From a virus, in IMG/VR virus record IMGVR_UViG_3300025781_000020, positions 1-40,093 of that record: a DNA stretch of 40,093 nucleotides; one strand, given 5' to 3'. Each line of letters begins with the position of its first letter. Position 1 is the stretch's first letter. The position numbers were made by a program, and so were the translations under genes. Of the stretch, positions 8,186-16,515 are shown in pieces. The notes under the pieces are model-generated. The model had not been told where the DNA came from. It saw only the letters and a program-made list of their open reading frames with translations, and did no database searches.

Positions 8186-10464
8186 TGGCAGATCCGATAC
8201 AGTTAGAATTTGAATTCCCTGATAATACAGGACCCATTTCGTCTAGTTGGGCAGGTCTTGCTAGCATTAGTAAAGATATGCATGATTCTTGGGAGGCTAT
8301 CAATCTTTCAATGGACACAACCATGGGAAAAGCTGATTCTTTACGTGAAAAATTAGATCTTAAAGATGAAGTTTTGCTAGGCATAAAAACAATGCTTGAT
8401 GAAATTACAAAGTCTATCAATACCAATGATACAACTTTAAGAAATAGCTTACAAACGATTACTCAAATCATGGGAAGTTCCAACAGTGTTGCGCAGCTTA
8501 CAAGCCGTATTGATGGATATGCTCCTCAAGGACAAAATGGTTTTTCTAATCCTCTCGCTAGTCCAATGCAATATGCAGCTGCTGCCAACCAAGCTCGTCA
8601 ACGGCAAGTTGATCCATTTAATTCACCCAGCGCTATGTCGTCACAATTTGCTGACTACAACCAACCCACTTTCTTTGGAAAACATGCCACTATAAGGCCA
8701 ACTCCAGAAGAACTTGGTAATGCTAGTGGATCTGGTAGAGGCCGTGGTGGTGGCGGTGGCCGTGGAACAAGCAACGACATGGGTGAATTTGACGATGAAT
8801 TTGACCCAATGAATCAAACACCACATGGAACAGAAGGTGCTGGTGCTGCAGAATATAGCAACCCTCTTCGTACATATGGTTTTGGTACGCATCAAACTCC
8901 ACGTCCAGTACCACAAAATATACGCGATGTAATTAAAAATCAAGCAATGTTAGAACCATTACTTAATAAAAGTGGTGGATTTAGTAATGAAGCTCAACAA
9001 CTTTTGAATCAAGGTAATTATAATGCACTTACTTCTCAAGCAATTCACGGTGGAATGGGTGCTATAAGTCAAAGTGCACTCGGAATAATCCCTGGAATAG
9101 GTGGAGCATTAGGTCAACTTGCCGGTATTTTAAGTGCTATGGCTACAAATAAAAATGCTGGAGAAGGTAATTTTAGCGATACACAAACAAAAATATTAGA
9201 GAAACTTGGCAATGCTGTAGAAAAATTTACTCAATCTCCAGCTGCTATTACTGCTGCCAAGTATGCTAGCTTGGGTGCTGGTACTTTCAATGCAATAAGA
9301 GGAACACAGAACGCAGTTTTGGGCGGATATTCATATCCTTCACAATCACTTGCTAATGTTACTGGTGGTCAAGTACAATACATGCCATGGAATGGTAATA
9401 ATGCATTGAATTTTCAAGCTTCAAATTATTTATATTCTATGCAACACGGTTTAGGAATGACCTATAGTAGTCAAGATGCACAAACAGCATCTATGGCAGC
9501 TATGCAACTTGGTCTAAAAGGTGGTGCTGAAACCAATTACAAGAATCTTGATTATACAGCGCAAACTAAATATGGTTTAAGTCATGGAGAAACTCAACAA
9601 ACAATAAATACTGCTCTTGCTTATGGAGTTAATCCAAATCAAATGATGTCTGGACTTTATAATGCTAGAACATCTGCTAGTCAAATTGGTAACACTCCAA
9701 TGTCATATACCGACATGGCTTATCAAATGGGTGTAGCTAAATCAGCAAGTCTTGGTTATCAAGGACAAGCAGCAATAGCAATGGGTAAATCATCTGCTGC
9801 ATTTGGTGCTGGCAATCAAATTGCTGCAAATGCTGGTATGACTGGTCAAGAACTTATGGGTACTACTCTTGGTACTGCTTTGTTTGCACAACAAGCCGGT
9901 GTTTCTTTTATGAATGCTTATGCAGCTGCTCAAAACATGAGTGGTGCTCAAGCACAAAAATTGCAATCTAACGCAATGTTAGGATTGTTGGTTAACCTTG
10001 GTATACCAGTTAATTCAATTCAAAAGCCTTCAGACCTCAACCCATACGCTATTAAGTTAGGTATTATTCTTCCGCAACTTGGTGTTACTGACGTAACTAC
10101 GCCACAGCAGGCCGTTGTTTGGGCATGGGAAATTATTAAACAATCAAGAGGTATTTCATCTAATGCCGGACCGTCTAATGTTGCATTAGGAACACCAGGA
10201 ACAGGAACACAAGGAGTGCCAGCCAATTCTACTTTGTTGGGTTCAACAGACAATAGCAACTTATCACAATCTTTAAATAGTGTAGGGTTTAATTCAACAG
10301 GTCTTGGTGCTGGAGGATCTTCTTCTGCAACAACCTCTAATGGAGTAACAGTACAAGTGAACCTAGCACCTGGTCTACAAAACATTATTACTGCTACAGT
10401 TCAAAGTGCAAATGCTGCTGCAACAAGCCCTAGTGCTCGTGTAAATAATCCAAGTGGTGCATAA
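8185..10464 (+). CDS. Tape measure protein
   Basis: A 759-residue protein, the longest gene immediately after the chaperone pair, as expected for the tape measure that sets tail length. It has an N-terminal helical part, a low-complexity Gly/Arg linker near residue 185 (GSGRGRGGGGGRG), and hydrophobic helical stretches such as ALGIIPGIGGALGQLAGIL that could take part in membrane passage. Long Gln/Ala/Asn-rich helical segments fill the second half. At about 1.5 angstrom per residue it would specify a tail near 110 nm, which could be compared with electron micrographs. No peptidase or lysozyme motif is evident. Confidence 0.75.
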   Translation: MADPIQLEFEFPDNTGPISSSWAGLASISKDMHDSWEAINLSMDTTMGKADSLREKLDLKDEVLLGIKTMLDEITKSINTNDTTLRNSLQTITQIMGSSNSVAQLTSRIDGYAPQGQNGFSNPLASPMQYAAAANQARQRQVDPFNSPSAMSSQFADYNQPTFFGKHATIRPTPEELGNASGSGRGRGGGGGRGTSNDMGEFDDEFDPMNQTPHGTEGAGAAEYSNPLRTYGFGTHQTPRPVPQNIRDVIKNQAMLEPLLNKSGGFSNEAQQLLNQGNYNALTSQAIHGGMGAISQSALGIIPGIGGALGQLAGILSAMATNKNAGEGNFSDTQTKILEKLGNAVEKFTQSPAAITAAKYASLGAGTFNAIRGTQNAVLGGYSYPSQSLANVTGGQVQYMPWNGNNALNFQASNYLYSMQHGLGMTYSSQDAQTASMAAMQLGLKGGAETNYKNLDYTAQTKYGLSHGETQQTINTALAYGVNPNQMMSGLYNARTSASQIGNTPMSYTDMAYQMGVAKSASLGYQGQAAIAMGKSSAAFGAGNQIAANAGMTGQELMGTTLGTALFAQQAGVSFMNAYAAAQNMSGAQAQKLQSNAMLGLLVNLGIPVNSIQKPSDLNPYAIKLGIILPQLGVTDVTTPQQAVVWAWEIIKQSRGISSNAGPSNVALGTPGTGTQGVPANSTLLGSTDNSNLSQSLNSVGFNSTGLGAGGSSSATTSNGVTVQVNLAPGLQNIITATVQSANAAATSPSARVNNPSGA

Positions 10465-10466
10465 AA

Positions 10467-11003
10467 ATGGCAACACAGTTTGACAACAAGTACGAAACTG
10501 CGACCTTAACCGATAACACAACAGGAATAACATACAGTTTCCCGTTCAATGTAAATAGTCTTTCTTGGACGTATCAAATGAATACAAGCAGTTATAGTAC
10601 GATTGGTGGACGTGTAACACAATTGTTGTCTACACGAGTTAATACAGTATTTTTGCAAGGTGAAGCTGGAAGTAGACAAAGACTTTTGAATCTATATAGC
10701 CAGTTTAAAACGATGCAAGACAATCAAAATAAAAATAAAACTAGTATGACTTTGAATGTTGCTAGCCAAGGTATCACTATGAACGTATGGTTGGAGCAAA
10801 TGCAAATAGGTTGGGGAGTTGACACTGTAACTTATCAATACAATATGGCTTTTGAAGTAGACGGAGATTTAAGTAGCAGTACTCAATTATCTACTGCAGT
10901 AACAAATGATGCATTAAACAGAATAACCAATGGTGTTGGATATAATGCCGATTATATTGGTTTTACCACTACTAGCGTAAATCTTAACTTAACTGGGAAA
11001 TAA
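10467..11003 (+). CDS. Tail-tip / baseplate hub-associated protein (unrecognised)
   Basis: A 178-residue beta-rich protein starting two bases after the tape measure stop. Visible features are a repeated strand pattern (GITYSFPFNVNSLSWTYQ), a central helix (SRQRLLNLYSQFKTMQDNQ) and a second sheet (MTLNVASQGITMNVWLEQ). The gene directly downstream of the tape measure in myoviruses usually encodes a small baseplate-hub or LysM-like adaptor. I do not see a LysM motif. It has no Ser-Gly dipeptides. Confidence 0.45.
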   Translation: MATQFDNKYETATLTDNTTGITYSFPFNVNSLSWTYQMNTSSYSTIGGRVTQLLSTRVNTVFLQGEAGSRQRLLNLYSQFKTMQDNQNKNKTSMTLNVASQGITMNVWLEQMQIGWGVDTVTYQYNMAFEVDGDLSSSTQLSTAVTNDALNRITNGVGYNADYIGFTTTSVNLNLTGK

Positions 11004-11005
11004 CA

Positions 11006-11179
11006 ATGATTCAAGATTATTCATATTCTAACTGCAAAATATCTAACCCTATTGTGCAACCAGGAAGACAAACCGTAACATTTAATGGAATGGCATGGAG
11101 CAGCACAGGCATGATGCATGAAGTTACTAATGTTAGTAGCAATGAAAGCTGGCAGCAATGGCTGGGAACGCAACAGTAA
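11006..11179 (+). CDS. Short tail-region ORF, 57 residues, possible N-terminal piece of the next gene
   Basis: An ATG three bases after the previous stop opens a 57-codon frame ending WQQWLGTQQ. It overlaps the next gene by 22 bases in another frame. The composition (SNCKISNPIVQPGRQTVTFNGMA split by strands) looks like a beta-rich virion protein, and it fills an otherwise empty 150-base gap in a region where genes abut, so it is probably translated. It could be an independent small baseplate protein, or the severed N-terminus of the following gene. Confidence 0.4.
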   Translation: MIQDYSYSNCKISNPIVQPGRQTVTFNGMAWSSTGMMHEVTNVSSNESWQQWLGTQQ

Positions 11180-11832
11180 CTCTATACGACGGTAATAAAA
11201 GCATCACATTTGAAATATGGATGCAGACTTTTGCGACGGCTTCAATAACTGAATTTAACAGTGGACAAGTACGCAATGGAGTTAGCTGGATGCCAATTCG
11301 TCGTGGTGAAACTTCTGTGCAATTTTCTATATCATGGCCATTGGTTGGCACAAGCAAAGCCGCTGATCTTGGGTTTGAAAATTTTGACCCTAAAGATGGT
11401 TTCGGTAAAATGCAATATTTCCAAGATATCATGAGAAAACATCAGCAATCTCTTGTTAATGGTAGTACAAATACCCCCATGATATTAAACTATTACAACA
11501 ATAGTGATAAAAGTTCGCCAATTTACAACACGCTTATTAGCCAACAACCTTTGTCTTCTTTAAAATATAGCGGTTGGATTCAACAAGTAGAAAAAAACTA
11601 TATTAGATTTCAAAATGTCTATATGACAAACTATAATATGATAGTGATTAATCCTAATACAACTAGCATAACTGCTGCAAATACTCCTTCTTATCTAAAT
11701 TCAACAACTAGTGTTACATCATCAACCACTTTTGCACCAACCGCTGCTACGCAAAATGCATATGGTTCAAATTGGATCAACGTTAATGTATTAGTTTCCG
11801 GTACCAACTTAATTCAAGGATTGCCAAAATAA
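11158..11832 (+). CDS. Baseplate/tail structural protein (unrecognised)
   Basis: A 224-residue protein, beta-rich with Tyr/Asn/Ser/Thr content like its neighbours. The core is SVQFSISWPLVGTSKAADLG followed by a helix (GKMQYFQDIMRKHQQSL), and a strand pair around SGWIQQVEKNYIRFQNVYM. An in-frame stop at 11143 limits the start to ATG 11158 or later, and no good ribosome-binding site precedes it. Translation may therefore be coupled to the small overlapping frame upstream, or the two may be one gene split by a frameshift. It ends with the TAATG overlap that starts the hub gene. Likely part of the baseplate hub. Confidence 0.5.
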   Translation: MAGNATVTLYDGNKSITFEIWMQTFATASITEFNSGQVRNGVSWMPIRRGETSVQFSISWPLVGTSKAADLGFENFDPKDGFGKMQYFQDIMRKHQQSLVNGSTNTPMILNYYNNSDKSSPIYNTLISQQPLSSLKYSGWIQQVEKNYIRFQNVYMTNYNMIVINPNTTSITAANTPSYLNSTTSVTSSTTFAPTAATQNAYGSNWINVNVLVSGTNLIQGLPK

Positions 11833-14549
11833 TGGGTCTTAATAACGCAGGTACTTTTACTTATACACCAGATATTAGCTGCACTATTAGCACGTTAAAA
11901 AACGGTGTTCTTGACGTATCTAATGATATAATGAATTTTCAAGTTACTCGCAATTTAAATGCAGTTAGTACTTTTAACGCTACGCTTGCAAACCCAAGAC
12001 GCAAATATAACCGTGTAATTAATACTATGGACAAAATTACCGTGTTCCTTAAAAGAACTAATTATGTACAAGTTTTTACAGGTTATGTAACGTTAGCACC
12101 TATTGAAACATTGGTTCCTACACCCATTCAAATCCAAGCATCGTGCACATTAAGAAACCTCCAGCAAACATACTGGGATGACACTTTGTTGGAATACCAA
12201 TCATTGCTACTTAACTACATGGATAGTTCTGCAGCTAGCAGCAATGCAACTTTAAATGATGGTGGTATCTCGCAAGTTGTTGTTAATTTATTAACTAAGG
12301 TAGCCGGTTGGGATCCTAGTAGAATTCATGTTGCACCAGTTCCTCAAAAATTTCTTGATTTAGCTGGTACTATTGCTAAAAACCAAGATAATTATAATAG
12401 CACAATCAATCAAACTACAGTACAAACTATTGCAACTATTGTTGGTGTTAATAATATTACTAGCGGTCAAAGTAATTCTAACAATAAATATGTTTATGGT
12501 AAACAACAAACTGTAAAAGATACTGCTGCACCAGATGGTGGCGTGGGAACTAATTTTTCTGTATCAAGAGCTATAGCTTTAAAAACTGCAGCTATAAATG
12601 GTAAAAATAAACAATATTTTCCTGGACCAAGTTCAATGAATCCAGTAAGTCTTAATAAAACCGATGAAAATATTTATTATTGCAGTGTTCCATTTTCTTA
12701 TATAACTAATCCTGATCCAAATATTATCAATAATGCTAAAAGTTGGATTTCTGAAAATGCTTATAATTCAACAGATAAGTATAACGGAAGAATGTTGCTT
12801 CTCACAAATACTAAAACCAATAGAGTTGTAGCACTTAGAGCAACAACTGTAACTCAAAAAGTCGATAAAGATGGCAACCTTGTTTATCAAAATGGTTCCA
12901 CTGTAGCAGAACCTAATTCTAACGCTGTGCAATGTCACCCTGGAGTTGTTGCTTATCTAAATGCCGCCATTGGTGACCCAACTCAATGGAGCAATAAAGT
13001 TGCTGTTGATTATGCATATATTGAAATATCATGGGCTGATCAATCTCAAGTATCATCACCAGGCCCTCAACAAGTAATTCAACAATCTACCATAACCAAT
13101 ACTCAATCATATCTTGGTATCAATTCACAAAACAATGTTACTTCTCAGGTTCTTACAAGTGCTGTTGAAGCATTAAATTATTACCTACGCCAACAATTTG
13201 GTGCTCAATATAGTCAAGATACTAGTGGAGCTCATTACCGTGAAACACCAAACACTCCAGGTAAAAATAGCGGTGGTTATTTTGACTGTTCTGGTTTAGT
13301 ACAATGGGGTTACCGACAAATTGGTATTACAATTGGTGGAAACACTTATTCGCAATTTGGTACTGGTAGCAACTCTGATAATAATAAATGTGGTCTATGG
13401 ATTCCACCTAATCAAATGCCAATCCCAGGTGATTTGTTGTTTTGGGATGTTCCTAGCGATGGTTCTAAACAACCAGGTCACGTAACTTACCTTGAAACTC
13501 CATTTATAAACGACAAAGCAACAATGATTCAATCATCTACCTATGGCAAACCTGTAGGAGAAAGTCCTGTTTATTGGTCACAAATTAAAAATGGCGGAAG
13601 CCCTCCTGGTTGGGGAATGTCATATATGGGTGCTCGTAGACCATTAACTCTACACCCAGGTTGGGGTCAATACTTTAGACAATCTGTAACAGTACCAAGC
13701 ACATCTGCCAATGCTAATTATTCAACTACAGAAACTTCTACATTAGTTACTGATATTCAAGGATGGAATACTCAATGGATATCACCTAATTACAACATTG
13801 TTGCTTCTACAATCCAAGGTACTCCAAGAGCGTTTATATTGGATAATCCATTAATGCAAGATTTGCATCAAGTAGTGCAAGCTGGATTAAGAACATATAT
13901 GAGTGCTCCCAACGGAGATTTTGTAGCTTGGTTTCCTGATTGGTATGGAATTTATGGTATGGATCCTGTAATGGAGATATGTGATATTGAAATTATTGAC
14001 TTCCAAATTTACCACAGTGATGATGCATTAGTTACTCACGTAGCAGTTATTGGTGATACTTCAGGTATTGGTCAATCTATTAACATTGTTGACTACATGA
14101 GTACCAATGGTGTTGTTAGTATTCAAGATGTTACCACTATGCAACTTTTATTTGGTCAACAAGTAGGTAATACTGCAACTGACCAACAAAATGCTCAAAT
14201 TGCTCTCAATTTCTTACAAAGATATGGCATTCGACCATTTCCACAAGAAGTAAATGTTATCCACAGCCACGCTCTTGAATATTTCTTTGGTCTACAAACT
14301 TTTATGCAACAATGGGCAAACCAATTTACAAGCAACGTAACGCTTACTTTTATGCCAGAACTATACCCTGGTATGAGAGTTGTTCTTAACCTTGACAATG
14401 AAAGCGGCGGTCAAGATCAATACCAATTCTATTGTGTATCAGTAACACACAATGGTGACCGAAGTGGTGGGTTTACTACTCAGGCAACGATGACTGCTCC
14501 AATGAAAAATGGAACAGTTATGCATTACGGACTGGAGTTTGTACAATGA
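11832..14549 (+). CDS. Baseplate hub protein with inserted NlpC/P60 peptidase domain
   Basis: A 905-residue protein. The N-terminus (IMNFQVTRNLNAVSTFNATL, then ITVFLKRTNYVQVFTGYV) resembles the beta-rich start of gp27/gpD-type hub proteins. From about residue 440 to 600 there is a complete NlpC/P60-like module: Cys486 in FDCSGLVQWGY, then a GDLLFWDV strand, and His550 in GHVTYLE. The last 250 residues return to a hub-like fold (DTSGIGQSIN, MPELYPGMRVVLNL, GLEFVQ at the end). Tail-tip hydrolases open the cell wall locally during injection. The gene is coupled at both ends by overlapping start/stop codons. The peptidase call is strong; the hub assignment is moderately strong. Confidence 0.75.
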   Translation: MGLNNAGTFTYTPDISCTISTLKNGVLDVSNDIMNFQVTRNLNAVSTFNATLANPRRKYNRVINTMDKITVFLKRTNYVQVFTGYVTLAPIETLVPTPIQIQASCTLRNLQQTYWDDTLLEYQSLLLNYMDSSAASSNATLNDGGISQVVVNLLTKVAGWDPSRIHVAPVPQKFLDLAGTIAKNQDNYNSTINQTTVQTIATIVGVNNITSGQSNSNNKYVYGKQQTVKDTAAPDGGVGTNFSVSRAIALKTAAINGKNKQYFPGPSSMNPVSLNKTDENIYYCSVPFSYITNPDPNIINNAKSWISENAYNSTDKYNGRMLLLTNTKTNRVVALRATTVTQKVDKDGNLVYQNGSTVAEPNSNAVQCHPGVVAYLNAAIGDPTQWSNKVAVDYAYIEISWADQSQVSSPGPQQVIQQSTITNTQSYLGINSQNNVTSQVLTSAVEALNYYLRQQFGAQYSQDTSGAHYRETPNTPGKNSGGYFDCSGLVQWGYRQIGITIGGNTYSQFGTGSNSDNNKCGLWIPPNQMPIPGDLLFWDVPSDGSKQPGHVTYLETPFINDKATMIQSSTYGKPVGESPVYWSQIKNGGSPPGWGMSYMGARRPLTLHPGWGQYFRQSVTVPSTSANANYSTTETSTLVTDIQGWNTQWISPNYNIVASTIQGTPRAFILDNPLMQDLHQVVQAGLRTYMSAPNGDFVAWFPDWYGIYGMDPVMEICDIEIIDFQIYHSDDALVTHVAVIGDTSGIGQSINIVDYMSTNGVVSIQDVTTMQLLFGQQVGNTATDQQNAQIALNFLQRYGIRPFPQEVNVIHSHALEYFFGLQTFMQQWANQFTSNVTLTFMPELYPGMRVVLNLDNESGGQDQYQFYCVSVTHNGDRSGGFTTQATMTAPMKNGTVMHYGLEFVQ

Positions 14550-16021
14550 GTGTAACAGGTCAAAAGTATGATACTAAATCTGGTGTACGCAAAGTTACCC
14601 TAACGTCTAATCCACAAATTAATCCCCTTAGCAATACAGCTGGTGCTTCCCAAAATTACTATTGTCTTGGTTTTGATCAAAATGGTTTTCAATATCAAAT
14701 TGACCTACAAGCATTGCCAGCTGGTGTAGTTCTTGATCAAATTCAACAGTACCAAGTCTGGTGGGTAGAAAAACGTACTACTCTTTATAGACTATATCTA
14801 TATGCCGGTTTGTTTGATCCTAATACTCGTCAAATTAATAGCACTGCCTCACTGCCAGCACCAGCGACTAGCAGTCTTAACAATGTAACAGTTGCTAGTG
14901 GAATATTAATTAATGGATCATTAAGCATTGGCAACATTGCTATAAGTGGTGGTCAAACTACAACTGGTTATGTATTAACTGCTACAAGCCCAATTGAAGC
15001 ATCATTTCAACCACACCCTGTTAGCGTTTCAACTCCTCCAGGAGTAATGCTTGATTATGCTGGAGCAACAGCTCCAAGTGGATATTTGCTTTGCGACGGT
15101 TCTAACTATTCTACTACTACTTATGCTGCCCTATTTGCCGCAATTGGCTATGCATGGGGTGGATCAGGCACTAATTTTAATGTACCGGATATGCGAGGAA
15201 GAGTATCTATCGGCGCAGGTTCTGGAACTGGTCTTACAAATAGAACTTTAGCAGCAGTTAGTGGTGAAGAAAACCACACTCTTGTTACTGCAGAAACACC
15301 TTTAGCAACTCACACCCACACGTTTACAGTACCAAGTTCTACAGGAACAACCAACACAGGTACAAGTTCTAGCGTAAGTTTAAATACATCTGGCGGTTCT
15401 ACTGGTACCGGTGCTACAGGTGGAGGTACCACTGGTACGGGTACTACCGGTACAGGAAACACTGGTACAACCACAACTTCAGCAGGTAGTGCTAGTATTA
15501 GTTCTGGGAATACTGCAACCGGTAATGCTAATATTGGTGCAAGTGCTTCCCAAAGTTCTCACAGCCACAGTATAACTCCTACAGCTGGTCCTTTTTGGGA
15601 AGTATCGAGCAATCTTACCGGTTCTTATAATATTGGTACAGGTACAGTAACTGGTGGTGTTAAGTCAGCACGTATTAGTTCAGAATCTACTGACTCTCAA
15701 ACACCAAGTATTACTGTCAGTGCCAGTGATTCTGGTCACTCCCACAGTCTATCTGGAGTTAGTGTTAGCATCCCTTCACTCACTGTTAATTCTGCTTCCA
15801 TTCCAGGACTTTCCATTCCAGGACTTTCCATTCCATCTCTTTCTATTCCATCTCTTTCTATTGCCTCACAAGCAGTTACAGGTAGTGTAGCCATTCCTGG
15901 TCTTGGTTTTACAGTGCCTGCCCAAACGGGGCTTACAACCAGCGGAAACACCGCTACAACAGCTTCTGGTCACAATAACATGCAACCATATGCCGTGGTT
16001 ACCAAGATTATCAAGTACTAA
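14546..16021 (+). CDS. Tail-collar / tip fibre with HxH metal-binding repeats
   Basis: A 491-residue fibre. Residues 165-235 match the phage tail collar domain: an APSGYLLCDGSNYS motif, then FAAIGYAWGGSGTNFNVPDM, with RGRVSIGAG after it. The last residues, HNNMQPYAVVTKIIKY, are the typical C-terminal signature of collar/Mdp-type fibres. Between them are a Gly/Thr/Ser-rich low-complexity zone and three His-x-His pairs (His256-Thr-His258, His339-Ser-His341, His398-Ser-His400), like the iron-coordinating HxH motifs of T4-type fibre tips. A run of 15-base repeats encodes IPGLS/IPSLS units. Probably a receptor-binding or tip spike fibre. Confidence 0.75.
   Translation: MSVTGQKYDTKSGVRKVTLTSNPQINPLSNTAGASQNYYCLGFDQNGFQYQIDLQALPAGVVLDQIQQYQVWWVEKRTTLYRLYLYAGLFDPNTRQINSTASLPAPATSSLNNVTVASGILINGSLSIGNIAISGGQTTTGYVLTATSPIEASFQPHPVSVSTPPGVMLDYAGATAPSGYLLCDGSNYSTTTYAALFAAIGYAWGGSGTNFNVPDMRGRVSIGAGSGTGLTNRTLAAVSGEENHTLVTAETPLATHTHTFTVPSSTGTTNTGTSSSVSLNTSGGSTGTGATGGGTTGTGTTGTGNTGTTTTSAGSASISSGNTATGNANIGASASQSSHSHSITPTAGPFWEVSSNLTGSYNIGTGTVTGGVKSARISSESTDSQTPSITVSASDSGHSHSLSGVSVSIPSLTVNSASIPGLSIPGLSIPSLSIPSLSIASQAVTGSVAIPGLGFTVPAQTGLTTSGNTATTASGHNNMQPYAVVTKIIKY
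15797..15862 (+). repeat. 15-base tandem repeats encoding S-I-P-[GS]-L units
   Basis: About four tandem 15-base units of the type TTCCATTCCAGGACT lie in the collar fibre gene, the later ones changed to CCATCTCT. They encode successive S-I-P-G-L or S-I-P-S-L pentapeptides, continuing on each side as degenerate protein repeats (SVSIPSLTV, GSVAIPGLG). In-frame pentads with hydrophobic, Pro and Gly residues suit a beta-spiral shaft. Near-identity of adjacent DNA units suggests recent slippage and possible length variation between related phages. Confidence 0.8.
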
Positions 16022-16053
16022 TGTATAAAACCCCTTATTTTGCCTAAGATATT

Positions 16054-16515
16054 ATGAAGACGATCACAGTTAGCAATGGAGATATTCAACTTAATGGTGG
16101 GAAACTGCAATTTTCCTACGGTTCAAATAAATTAGCTCAAGACATTGCCCTATGGCTTAAAGAACCATTAGGAATAGGGTTTACTACGCCTGGTTTTGGT
16201 AGCCTTTTACCTGGAATGATTGGAACGTCACAAGCAGTTAATAGTACTAGTACCGTTGAAAATGAAATACTTAGAGTATTACAATTATACCAGGGTCAAC
16301 AAATTCTATCATTACAAAAATCTCAAAATTCTGCACAATTGTCTAACTGGAACAGAAACGAAATTATTGAAAAAATTGTTTCAGTTACAACGCAAATTAA
16401 CAAAAACAATGGCACAGAAATAGATGCCACAATTGTTTTACAAACGCTTACAGGTAATTTAGTTACCTTGCTTACATCAATAAACGCAAACGGAGTTAGT
16501 GTTCAAAATGGCTGA
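16054..16515 (+). CDS. Baseplate wedge protein, GPW/gp25-like
   Basis: A 153-residue protein in the wedge position, directly before baseplate J. The N-terminal half has the gp25/GPW layout: a strand, then KLAQDIALWLKEPLGIGF with PGFGSLLPGMIG, where the family has a helix plus an 'F G S x L' turn. The C-terminal half is helical (ILRVLQLYQGQQIL, EIIEKIVSVTTQIN). gp25-like proteins link the sheath's first ring to the baseplate wedges. The start at 16054 lacks a strong ribosome-binding site and follows a 32-base gap. Family call from pattern and synteny. Confidence 0.65.
   Translation: MKTITVSNGDIQLNGGKLQFSYGSNKLAQDIALWLKEPLGIGFTTPGFGSLLPGMIGTSQAVNSTSTVENEILRVLQLYQGQQILSLQKSQNSAQLSNWNRNEIIEKIVSVTTQINKNNGTEIDATIVLQTLTGNLVTLLTSINANGVSVQNG

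Noticed and set aside
15400-15475. Gly/Thr-rich repetitive DNA as a CRISPR or non-coding repeat
   Set aside because: It is in frame in the collar fibre, has no regular spacers, and reads as low-complexity protein.
16024-16029. TATAAA before the gp25-like gene as a -10 box
   Set aside because: The sequence 17 bases upstream (ACCAAG) has no -35 resemblance, and TATAAA is common in this composition.
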